From: Amblyomma americanum
Lineage: Eukaryota; Arthropoda; Arachnida; Ixodida; Ixodidae
DNA: 64,000 nucleotides
Direction: 5' to 3'
Assembly: GCF_052857255.1 (NCBI RefSeq)
Contig: NC_135497.1
Coordinates: 196,679,574-196,743,573 of the forward strand
Shown here one piece after another: positions 54,146-64,000 of the stretch (positions are counted from its first letter, which is position 1; every line of letters starts with the position of its first letter). The position numbers were made by a program, and so were the translations under genes. Below the pieces are notes generated by a model. It saw only the letters and a list, made by a program, of their open reading frames with translations, was not told where the DNA came from and made no database searches.

Positions 54146-57100
54146 TTCCTGTGTAGCTCCTCTTTCTTAGTTTACCCTGGCAGGAACAATAGGATTGAAA
54201 ATAAGTAGTTTTCAGGGGATGATTTTTCTTGATGTTTTGAAAGAAAGTAAATCAAGTTAAATTTGCCCTCGAATAAAGCGACTTAGTCACTAGGAATTGG
54301 GAAGACCTCGTCGCATCCCCTCGTCAGACTTCGTGTAGTCAGCACCATTCAAAAGGAAACTCAACCATCTAAATTATTTTGTTGCAGCACAAGCCACTAA
54401 GGGAAGCAGTTCAGAAAATATGACCATTTGGTTTCAGACGTGTCCTCAGCTTTTCACTCCAGAGCAGTGAGGTGACAGATTGCTTGGAAGAGAAATTTCG
54501 CATTATTACGTGGAATTTTTCACATGCGGTGCAGCAACAAGACAAAGGCACTTCAGAAAATGTTGGAAAACTGGATATTGACCGTAAAAATATATTTGGC
54601 AGGTCATGCATGCACCTCTCTGCTTGTATATAAGAGAAACTTGGGGCCTTGTGAACAGTCCTTACGTTCAAAACAACAAAAGCAGCATAATTCTATGGAA
54701 TTCGGTGACCCTAATATAATCCATATCATTATCGAGGAACACCAAATAACTCTCGTCCTTTTGAAGTGCAGCCGTTGGCTGGGAAACAGCAGTCTGTCAT
54801 AATTCTTCGATTAGCGTGTAGTCGGAGCGAGTGCATCACACAAAAATTACGCTTAAAACTGCCAAACGCATATCGCACTGTACGCAGCTGATGCGTGGGA
54901 CCCAACATGCCGCCGCGAAAGGGAAACGGCGGCGCGGGGTAGTACAAAGGGAGTCCCCACCCTGAAAGCGGAGGCGAGCAGCGGGCATCCAGGCACCCTA
55001 TCTGCTTGTGCTTCGCTTCGCCTCATCTCGGTCGCAAGGTTTAAAAACGGACCTCCAGTTTCACGTCGGAGTGCTTGCACACTGGATGCTCTGCCTCTCA
55101 TTTCCCATATCCGCCTGTCTGTACTATTACCGTGTTCCCTTTCTATCTGGCCCTTGCGTGGTCACGTGCACTCGTCGGCGGCCGTGCAGTGTCGGCATGG
55201 CGTTGGCTGATACCCGAAGCGATGTGCGATCGCACGGCATCGTAAGGATGTACAGAAAACTCGAAAAATTAAAAGGTTCAATCACTTTTTTTTTGCAATT
55301 TTTTCGGGTGCTTGAAGAAACCTGGTAAGACCCGTCTGCGATATCTTCTAGACGCGATCGCGGCGCGACGAATTCAGTCAGTCGAAATTCACTCGAATTC
55401 AAGTCAGTCGAAAAAGGCGGAGCGCGTGACCAAAGGTTACCTTGCGCCGTCTGCCTGTCTCCATCAGTGATCGGCGCGCTCATCTGGTTTGCGATGGTTT
55501 TACATCTGTTTCCTTTAACGTTTGTTTTCTCGCTTTGACACTGGATCACCGCATTCTCAGTTTCTACCGATATTTTCTTGCGGAGCGCTGCTTCGCTGGC
55601 GGCAGCGGCTGTAGCCCGCGTGGGTGAAGCAGGCGCTCTTAGCTCCCTGGCCTGCAGCGCTTTGACTTCGCTTCCATCAACATCTGGTTGCGATGCGAAC
55701 ATGTAGTAGATTGCATCATCTTCTCAGGTCTTCGGGCAATGGATTTAACTTCTGACGATGTTCTGTGGAAAAGTGGAAAAAATTCTCCCGACCCAATGGC
55801 CGCCCCGACCGCGAAACTCGCTGGTGATGATTTGATGCGGACAGTGAAAAAGACCGATCGGGTTGCGGTCGGTGTCCAACGTCGCCGTTGCTGAATCGCT
55901 TGTTTCTGGGAGCGAGCAGAAATGTGCTCCGGGGGCAAAGCCAGAAAACGAACGTCAAAGAAAAGCAAAATTATAGCAAGAGCGCGGCCTTTCTTACGAC
56001 GTCCGGCAGACGGAGTAAACCAAGTTCGTCCACGCGCTCCGCTGTTCGCATTTTGTTTGGCGCCGATAGTACGTAGCGCCTTTTGCTTTGAAGTTTTTAA
56101 ATTTCAGTGTAAAAACGCACTTTTTTGACCTCTGGGCTTTTCAAGTACCCACTCATAACTAAAATGGCAGCTAGCGCTTTGAAACTGTTTACACAATGCC
56201 TGATAAGGAATAGGAAAAAGCTGTCTTTCTTGATGTATTAACGTAGCAGCCATTGGGAATGCCCTACAGCATTGCAGCAAGGTGTTGTTGGTGTGCTGCT
56301 GTGTGTAGTGTTCCTCTATATATGCTCCCGCAGCAGTAACACTAGCTTTGTGATCCATTGATGCCAGAAAGACCGAAGTGCTTATATTGTTTGCTCGCAA
56401 GTAGTTAGCAGCAGTGTGGAACGTACAGCTCTCTAGTCCAATCATGGCTGTATGGAGCACAAGTAGTTCCTCGAATATCTGAACAGTGTACAATTGTTTT
56501 CGAAGTATTAATCCAATAATTGAATAGGTAGTTCGGGTCGGTGTTTTTAAGATACACCGAGCGTTTCAATCGCTTCAAATTAACAGGGAAGGCCCGCACG
56601 ATCGCAGCTCATTTCTAGGCCTGCTGGCTCTTTCTTAGGGGGTTCCCTAGTGATTCGATTACAGGTGGAGAGGGAAATAAACGGAGAGAGCGGCTTGCAG
56701 CTACACGTTTGTTTAGGCAGATGAGTATGGTACAAAGAACTGCACACGTACGGAATGAAAATAAAAAAATAGTGCAAAATCTTCCCTGGGAGGTGAGAAA
56801 GAGAAAGGAAAAGAAGAGACGATTGTAAACGGCTTGGAGCCGTTCCGGATTTGGGGAGGCTGGAAGATTTCTTTACTCGAGAAGGCTGCCTGGGGAGACT
56901 GCGTTTCCTATTGTTACTTGGTAGCCTTGGAGCCGAGTGGCCGTCTCTGGACTGACTCGCGATGACAGGTCACGGGTGTCCCTGTTCCAGCCTTTGTGTA
57001 TAATGTTCAAGTCTCGCTAGGGAACAGCACTTCACAATTAATAGGGAGGTGCTGGAAGCGGTAAGGCAATACGTCTACATAGGGCAGGTAGTGACTGCTG

Positions 57101-59488
57101 ATCCGATTCAAGAGGGAAATAACGAATAAGAATGGGGTCGAGCGCATACGGCAGGTTCTCAGATCATGAATGTAAGTTTACCAATATCCCTCGAGAGAAA
57201 AGTATGCAGCACCTGTACCTTCAAGGGACACTGAGTAGAAATTGAAGTTTGCTTGTATCGATAGAATACCAGCTCCTGATCACAAAAACGACGCTCTTAC
57301 TGAAAGCAAAGCTCTTGTAAGGTAGAAAATAGCAAGAACCAAAATACAGGTATCGCCGCCACAGGCCAAACTCGCAAGTACAAGCGTGGTGACGTCATAG
57401 GACAAGAGACGCCACCTTGGAGGAATTTTCCATCCTACATGGTTTCACGAATCTCTGAGGCTAACAAAGGTAGGTTGCGCAGATCAATATTGAAGTAGCC
57501 TTTGTTTTAAAACCAATAGTGCACTTTTATCACACAAGGAAGGCAGGCAAAAGACAACCTGAATGTTGGAAGCAAAGAAAACCGATGCTTGGCGGCCAGG
57601 AGAGTTTCGATTTTTTATGGCTCTTCGCGTCTATGAGCTTTGCGTGCCCCGTGGTTTTGTTTTTGACGCGCCTCGATTTACAAGCGCCGAACAGCAGAGG
57701 AACTCAAAGTGCCGCTTCAAGTGCTAGTTAACCTTTGAAGGAGTCTGTTAAGGCTTGTCAAATGATCGCCATGGTCGATGAAAAGCTATGATGGCACGAT
57801 GGTCGGTGATCGTACAAGGCAGCACTTGTGTATTCGCACGCTTGCCCGGCGAAACATTCCCGGCTGAGCCAGTCAACTACAAACTACTTAACGGAAATCG
57901 TTTAGAAGACAAGGTACAAGGCAGTTCAGAAAAATTGCTGATGGCCTATCTCTGTTAAGCCAGGATATGCCTAGCGAAAGCGCGGAGATTTCTGCATCAG
58001 AAGAGTGCATTCACTAGATGCGCCTTTATTGACGGCTGTAACTTGAGCTGTCCTGGCGGAGCGGCAGCGTCTCCGCCTCAAACGCCGAAGGCCCTGGTTC
58101 GATTCGGAACCTCGGCACAGGACTTCTTTTCTTTTATTCAGTGAGTGGGCGGGGGGTTTCAGTGGCTCCCATAGATGCCGCCGCCGAATACGTTGGTTAG
58201 CGGTTAAGCGCAGGCTCTGTTAAGGCGCGTTTATGCTGCGGCGAGGCGCGCGCTGCATGGCGACGTCACGTCGGCCAAATCGACACCCTCTATACTCCAA
58301 CTGCGCTTGACCGCCGACGCGTTCGGCGGCTTCGGCGCACTCTGACCGCACTGGCATGTCTATTTCGCTCCGAGTGCGCCAGCCGCCGCCGGCCCTGCAG
58401 ACTGAATCGGCTCCGCGGCGAGGTGCGTGTTGTGACGTAATTCAATGACTTCGGCAGTTGGGCGGAGCTGTTCTTTTCGAGCTCTAGGCTAATTTGATCC
58501 ATTCACGGTACACATCTGAAGGTGCATGCAAGTGGGCGAGAGAGCCCGATCCAGTGGACCCGTTGGATCTAGCGGAAGCCGTTGAAGCGTCGTGCGCCGG
58601 CTTCAGTTTCAAGCCGTCGACTTTAAACGCGATCGCTCTTGAGCACCCATTTGTTTTTTGTGGCAAAAAAATAAATAACTTGGCCCTTGCAACCGTGGGA
58701 GATCTCGACGCCACCTGCTGCGCCGTGCAACCGCGCCGTTCAACGAACCACAATCCGTTGGCCCCAAAGCCCCGGCCAGCTTCCGATGGGCGCAAGGCAC
58801 CGACCTTGTCCTGGCCCCTTGCGACTCCCCGCACTGGGGTTATGATATTTAGTTTGCAACGGCTGCTCTCTGAGGAAGGGGGAAAACACCCGCTGGCGCC
58901 TAACCTAACCGTGCTCCCTCAAAAGCATCGCACGCTCTGTGGGGCTGAGGTCGCTGAAATGCAGGCCACAGTTTTTGCGAGAACTACGTCGTCGGGTTCG
59001 GGAACGGGATCCATCGTAACGCTGACAAGACGCCGGTGCAAGCGTAAACGAAGCGGCGGTGGCGACCCCCGATAGCTGCCTTCAACATGCGGCGGCGGTA
59101 GCTTTCATTTCGGCAGCTGCTAGACCGCACCGCTAGCCACCAGAAATCACGGAGTCTCCGTTTACGTCACGTTTCACGTCACTCCGTTCTGGGGCGTCAT
59201 AAGAGTTTCCCGTGTCGTCATAAGAGTTCTCGAGTTTGAATCGGAGCGGCGGGAAAAAAATTTTCAACTTCGAATCCAAATTTCTTTGAAATAAATGCAT
59301 CTTTCGCTCCCGGACAAGCGGCAACAAAGCCATGAAATGCCGAACTATCAGTTATTGCTAACAAAAAAAAGAAAATTGATAGGGTTCTCCTCAGTGTCCC
59401 TTTCACTTATGGGGCAGGAACGTGGAAGCTAACGAAAAGGGTCCAGCTTAAGAACAACTCGGCGAGCTACGGAAAGAAGCTTCGCCTT
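54146..59488. other. no gene recognised
   Basis: Several short repeats but no supported gene. A possible foldback at about 55515-55970 (TTTAACGTTTGTTTTCTCGC against GAAAACGAACGTCAAAG), a transposon-type tip AAGGGACACTGAGTAGAA at 57223, and a tRNA-like string (B box GGTTCGATTC near 58098) are the only structures. Frames at 58494-59075 and 55127-55702 have no recognisable domains. Confidence 0.4.
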
Positions 59489-59775
59489 TAAAGGGGCCCT
59501 AATAACGTTGCAGTATGCCTGGGATGTTGAAGCACGCCGCTTCACGAATATCCTCCAGCAAGAATTTTTTAATGCGCTTTGTGAGTTTTCTGTGATTAAA
59601 ATTTGAATTTCAGCGTCTTCGCGCTTCTCTCTCCTCTCGTCACTTTTTGCACGCTGGAAGGTCGGCGCTCAACCGCCGGCCTCATCTCCGGGGGCGGAGC
59701 TTTCTGACCCGCCGGAGCTACGCGACTGTTTGACCGCGGCCATAGTAGCTGCCTGACGTCTCAAAGAATCTAACC
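59489..59775 (-). mobile_element. partial TTAA-type MITE, relative of 24835-25372
   Basis: From TTAA at 59489 it reads AGGGGCCCTAATAACGTTGC, then GAATATCCTCCAGCAAGAAT and a GCGC-rich stretch. This matches the reverse strand of 25376 leftwards (GTTGCAATATGTCTGGGAAG; ATCCTCCAGCAAGAATTTTT). The other end is not recognisable. Confidence 0.6.
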
Positions 59776-59984
59776 AATGGCCACTTCTCAACATGTATAC
59801 GTAGATGCGAGCGACGGAGGAGGGTGCGAGCATGAAAAAGTCGCAGGGAAGGGCTCGCCAACTTTCGCGCGTGATTGTGCGTTCTCTGCTGCGTGTAGAG
59901 GTGTATTACTTGGCTCAGGTGTTCATGGCAACACAGCACACTGTTTGAGCGAGTTGATGTGCTCTCCTCGGAGGGTGTTTCAGA

Positions 59985-60345
59985 GCCCCTTCACGAGTGG
60001 AACGCGACAGCGTGTTGCGGCGCTGCCAGGGAGTCCGCGGCCAGGGCCATCGCCCGTTCGGAGCGACGCCTCTCAGGAGGCCTCTGAAAACGACGCATCC
60101 GCCGCCCGAAGAGATCACGAATGGGCTGCAATGGCGCTGCTCCCGGAATTGGCTGTTGTGCGTCTCCGTTGTGATTTGATTTTAAATGTAAGGAAAGGCG
60201 CAGTAATTGTCTCACATATCGATGGACACCTCAACCACGCTTTCAGAGGCGGCCTAGAGACTCCAAGTGATTTGTCCAACGGGCGATGGCATTCCGTGGA
60301 CTCCCTGGCAGCGCTGCAACACGATGCCGCTTTCCACTCTTAAAG
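59985..60345. repeat. inverted repeat (foldback)
   Basis: The left arm has GAGTGGAACGCGACAGCGTG, GCGCTGCCAGGGAGTCCGCG, and CATCGCCCGTT. The right arm has AACGGGCGATGG, GTGGACTCCCTGGCAGCGCT and GCCGCTTTCCACTC. Read on opposite strands they pair in the same order over about 90 bases around a 170-base loop. Element type unknown. Confidence 0.7.
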
Positions 60346-60365
60346 GCGAAGCTTATACGTCCTCC

Positions 60366-60440
60366 AATCGGCCGCCGCAGTCGGGTTCGAACCCGGGTAC
60401 TCCGGCTCAGCAGCCGAGCGCAGCCACCGCGGCGGGTAGG
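60366..60440 (-). mobile_element. SINE head fragment, minus strand
   Basis: B box GGTTCGAACCC (60384-60394) and CCGCCGCGGTGGCT head on the minus strand; the A-box region is shortened and no body follows. It is a solo tRNA-like head. Confidence 0.65.
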
Positions 60441-60829
60441 AGGCGCCTCTCCGTTTCACTTCTCAGTGCGCAACCCGGGTCGAGGTCGAACGCTCACGAT
60501 GACAAACTAATGTTTTTATTTTCACTTAGAAGCATGTTATTCGTGTGTTATGATGGTTATGAGTGTGTGGTCTCTCTTGAGCAGTCAAGTGCTCCCGTAT
60601 GTGAAGAGCGGAACGTGCCGTGCGTATACCTTCGCCGATGTGCGCCGTGAAGGGCGTGGCGTTCTGTCGCAGGCTACGTTTATGCCCACTAATCGTCTGC
60701 TCGATAATTAAACTGAAATTATCACAATGTGGCAGTACAGTAAGCTTGCGGCACGAAATAAGCAGGGAAAAGTTCCGAAAGCGACGGCTTCCCCGCTGCA
60801 TGTGTGCGTGTATAAGTCGAACGTACTAT

Positions 60830-61090
60830 CAGCAAGAAATGAAACGCGAACAAGACAATTGAGCCATGGAGAGCAAAATAACATGCTCTTAGCAAGGGGA
60901 AGCTCAATTCTAGCTCAGGTTATTGCAACTTTTGAAGGCGCAAAGACCCTTCTTTAGAAGTGTTAATCAACCTCGCTTGTGTTTCCTCTCCAGGAGCTAA
61001 TATGTTGGTGTTTTTGTGTTGCCATCTCAGTTTTCTTGTTCGCGTTTCATTCGATGCTAACTGCAGGACCATGCAGCTGGCAGAACCCAA
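60830..61090. repeat. dispersed repeat, downstream copy
   Basis: Counterpart of 30700-31090, with the same order of blocks (CTCAGGTTATTGCAACTTTT, GCAAAGACCCTTCTTTAGAA, GTGTTAATCAACCTCGCTTG, GTGTTGCCATCTCAGTTTTC). Confidence 0.55.
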
Positions 61091-62169
61091 CGCGACTTGA
61101 ATGTTTCACTGCCCGCTCCGGTGAATAGTCGCCGCCGTCTAAATGAATGCTTCGAGATAATAGTACATCATGTGGCATTTATTGTGCGTGCGCAAAGTCC
61201 CCCAGAAATGCGACGATTACGACAACCGCAGCCTCGCGCTGACGTTGTTTACATACCTATGCACAAACAGGTACTGCTCGTTTGCTTGGCATGAAACACA
61301 AGGTGGGCTTTCCTCACCTTAAATATTATCTACTGTTGCTCAGAAATTGCAGTTTTACTCGTTTATACACTACGATAACACTAAAATAAGCGCGGAAGAT
61401 GCTATCGCCTGCTTGGGAAACGCATAATTCGCGTAGGACCGGCGCTTCCCGCTAATTGTATCTGTTTCCTCCGATGTCACCAGTACATCATTTTCAGTCG
61501 CTTTAACTAAAAATACGTTCGGACACCACTTGCGTTAATGAAGACATCCAAATTCATTGTCCACAGCCGACGCCGACGACTGCTGCCGGCTCAGCACGTG
61601 CGCTGTGCTGACCGGGTCACATCGGCGCTCCTCCCTTATTGTACGCGCGTCCTGCGATGTCGGCAGCAGTGGCGTAAATCGCTGGGTGACATGGGGGTCC
61701 TGACCCCTCCTTCGCTTAGGGTTGGGGGGGGGGGGACACAGCATGCGAGCATACCCCCCCTTGAGATTCGTCCCGGGACTGCTCGGCCGGCATCGAATGA
61801 TACTAGCAGCACACGCACCACGGAGAAGCCGCGGGGGCAAGGAGGCCTCTTCCCTTCCACAGAATGGCTCAAGAGAATCGGATGTTCAAAAGACAGTGCT
61901 GTCATAATTACTATACCTGCCGGCATTCAAAGGACATGCCTTGACTGCGTGTGATTGTGTTTAACATCAAGCCTCTGCTTTTCTGGCATCCAGTCAGTCT
62001 GTGATTGAGACAGAGATGTTCAATGGTAGTCCTGCACGTTCGAGGGTCGGCACCGCGCAGACCTGCGGAGCTTTCTTTTGTTCGCACTTGGCGAGCGTTT
62101 TAACAACGCGCGAGACAGGCGCTGATAGATGCGACTCTCGCCTTGGCGGAATGCATAAAACTACTGTAT

Positions 62170-62545
62170 ATTAGCTGGCTATCTTTGTTAAAAAAAAGGA
62201 AATAAGTAAAACATATTCAATAAAACTCTGGAATGATCTTCCTGACAACATAATCTCTTTCATTGATCCTGGTGAGTTTAAAAAAACATCTATGTATACA
62301 TTTATTGCCATAGTGATGTTCGAAATGTACAACAGTTTTATTTGTTCTTAACGTTGTTTCGTGTCTGATGTTATTTTAACTCGGTTTTGTTTAAATTTCG
62401 TGTTCCTTTCTTGTATTTGACTTGTACCGCGTTCTTGCACCGATATTATGGTTTCTTTTTTTTTTTCCATCTGTATGTACATCTGTATTTGCCCCCCTCA
62501 CCCAATGCTCTTCGGGGCCTGTGAGGTACTAATAAATAAATAAAA
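62170..62545 (+). mobile_element. 5'-truncated non-LTR retrotransposon 3' end
   Basis: A short frame reads YSIKLWNDLPDNIISF, the WN-LP motif at the C-terminus of CR1/Jockey-like reverse transcriptase ORFs. Stop, a 3' UTR with CTCACCCAATGCTCTTCGGG and CCTGTGAGGTAC, and an (AATA)n tail at 62530-62545 follow. Only the last few hundred bases are present, as usual for 5' truncation. The exact left limit is not visible. Confidence 0.7.
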
Positions 62546-63870
62546 ATGTCTATCGGTGTCGCTTTCGGTTTTTAAAACTGCCGGTCCGATTTGAAATTTG
62601 CGTGAATTTACGCCACTGGTCGGCAGTCGTCGCTTTGAGGTCACTGTAAACAAATATACGCTCGGCGGCTATTTGCATGCGCTAAAACTTCTGAATCCGC
62701 TCTCCGCAATCGCCGAAATCGTGCGCACGAATCGTGCGGACTCTATACCTAGGCTTCGTCACAAAAGGGGCCGGCTGTCAGCCGTCCACCGAAATTTAAG
62801 AATCTGGCCAAATTTCACCGCTGATTACTATTGAAGTGTAGAAATATGAAATGCAGCTGCTCGTTTCGCTTTTTTGACGCGGATAAGGTATGCACACAAA
62901 CGCAGTTTTTCAAGCCCTCGGTCGCACAAGCCCGAGCGACGAGCGGCAGCGTCGTACGTTTTATTTTTTTGCGCGTGTGGCTTGCCTCGCCGTTCGGTTC
63001 TATGCGCGAGCACCGATTGAAAGCACATATCCGCTGGTGCACGCACGTCACGTATGTCGCCGTGGCTAGCATATGAGGTCCAATGAGTTTAAAATTTTTC
63101 AAGTTTATGGAATGTCACACGGGCCAGCCCCAACAAGCCCCCCCCCCCCCCCCCTCTCCCCCACACACGTACAGTCTTCTGGTTCCCACTTAATTCTCTT
63201 TACTACGATACGCGGTCGTTGGTCGTGCTGGCGTCGTCGTCGGTCTAGCGTGACAGACCGGTGCGTCAGCGACGGCATCTGCATCCAGACCAGCCCACCG
63301 ACCGTCGATCGGCATCGCATGGGCCTAGTGTGACCGGACCCTACCCATAGTGAAGAAAGACTACGTTACTGTTATCGCTTTTGCGGCACCAGTCACTCAC
63401 ATACGAGGGACGACTGCTACTTCGATCGCCCGCGAAAGTACAGTGGACAAGAGACCTCGCTGTCCGCATTGCAGCAACGATAGTATAGACGACGTTGCTC
63501 CGTGTATGCCCTAGTGACGGCACGAGAGCAATCAATATGGCGGTCGCTGCCGGTGGGAGGAGTTTCCCGGTCTCAATTTCGATCGAATTTTTTGGAATCT
63601 ACATTTCGTCCTGGGCGCCAAAATTTTGGAAATTGAATCATAGGCTCGTGTATTAGTCGTTTAAGTGCACAAAACTGCAATACGAAGAACGACCATGTGA
63701 TGTCCCCTTTCAGGGTAACGAAGTGCATTCCAAGAAAGGGGTGGCAGAAAGTTTGGCGGGCGGATGAGATTAAGAAGTTTGCGGGCATATTGGCGCGTGC
63801 TCATGGGAGCGCGCCGACGATGAAGACGAAGTGTGCGTGTGCCGGCGGACAAAGACGAAGTGTGGGTGTG
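62546..63870. other. no gene recognised
   Basis: It contains a C-homopolymer (about 63138-63155) and CpG-rich sequence with short overlapping frames. Nothing else can be assigned. Confidence 0.4.
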
Positions 63871-63879
63871 GTTCGGTCA

Positions 63880-64000
63880 GCCATCTTGTGAGTTCCCTGC
63901 TGTGCGCTGGACTTCGCTGAGACCGTGATCTGTGCCGGTCCTGTATTCGTTACATTTTTGGTGGAGGTGCTGGGTACTTTCCAACATCTACGTGCCCCGA
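63880..64000 (+). other. possible LTR end and primer-binding site
   Basis: TGTATTCGTTACA followed by TTTTTGGTGGAGGTGCTGGG (63956-63975) resembles an LTR ending in CA followed by the TGG-starting primer-binding site of a retrotransposon whose body would lie to the right. The window ends before any gag sequence, so this cannot be confirmed. Confidence 0.3.

Noticed and set aside
55127..55702. 191-codon minus-strand frame
   Set aside because: No recognisable domain; it lies in a region with inverted-repeat strings and could equally be chance.
58494..59075. 193-codon + frame
   Set aside because: Mixed low-complexity composition with no family resemblance, and antisense frames are open too.

Overview
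The window looks like nuclear DNA of a metastriate hard tick (Ixodida). Two things point there: an intron-rich animal S-adenosylmethionine synthetase gene, and many copies of a tRNA-derived SINE that matches the Ruka family described from Rhipicephalus. Species cannot be fixed from the sequence alone.

Only one host protein-coding gene can be supported. It is methionine adenosyltransferase (MAT/SAMS), on the + strand, with nine coding exons between 13322 and 49757. The exons total 1236 bases (411 codons plus stop) spread over 36.4 kb. All eight introns are GT-AG and the frame closes exactly at every junction. A TATA box lies about 90 bases upstream of the start codon. The 3' side begins with an unusual tandem repeat directly after the stop codon. 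Both classical MAT signatures are intact, but the N-terminal HPDK motif reads HTDK.

The rest is almost entirely transposon-derived. Region 1-13200 holds a 5'-truncated, twice-broken I-like non-LTR retrotransposon with a target-site duplication, a Ruka SINE ending in a long (TTA)n tract, a TTAA-flanked foldback element, and a terminal-inverted-repeat MITE. The MAT introns hold one MITE (intron 2), two Mutator-like transposase relics (introns 3 and 7), a decayed Tigger/pogo transposon abutting a TTAA element (together about 94% of intron 4), and pogo-like elements with SINEs inserted into them (introns 5 and 7). Intron 8 holds a nest in which two different TA-flanked pogo-like elements sit inside a third; a relative of the host element in intron 7 lacks both inserts.

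The two inserted families, about 860 and 950 bases long, carry only a helix-turn-helix DNA-binding reading frame and no DDE catalytic domain. They could be pure parasites or sources of repressor-like proteins.

Downstream of 50.6 kb no host gene is recognisable. That region contains SINE pieces, a non-LTR 3' end near 62.2-62.5 kb, MITE fragments, and a possible LTR/primer-binding boundary at the right edge.
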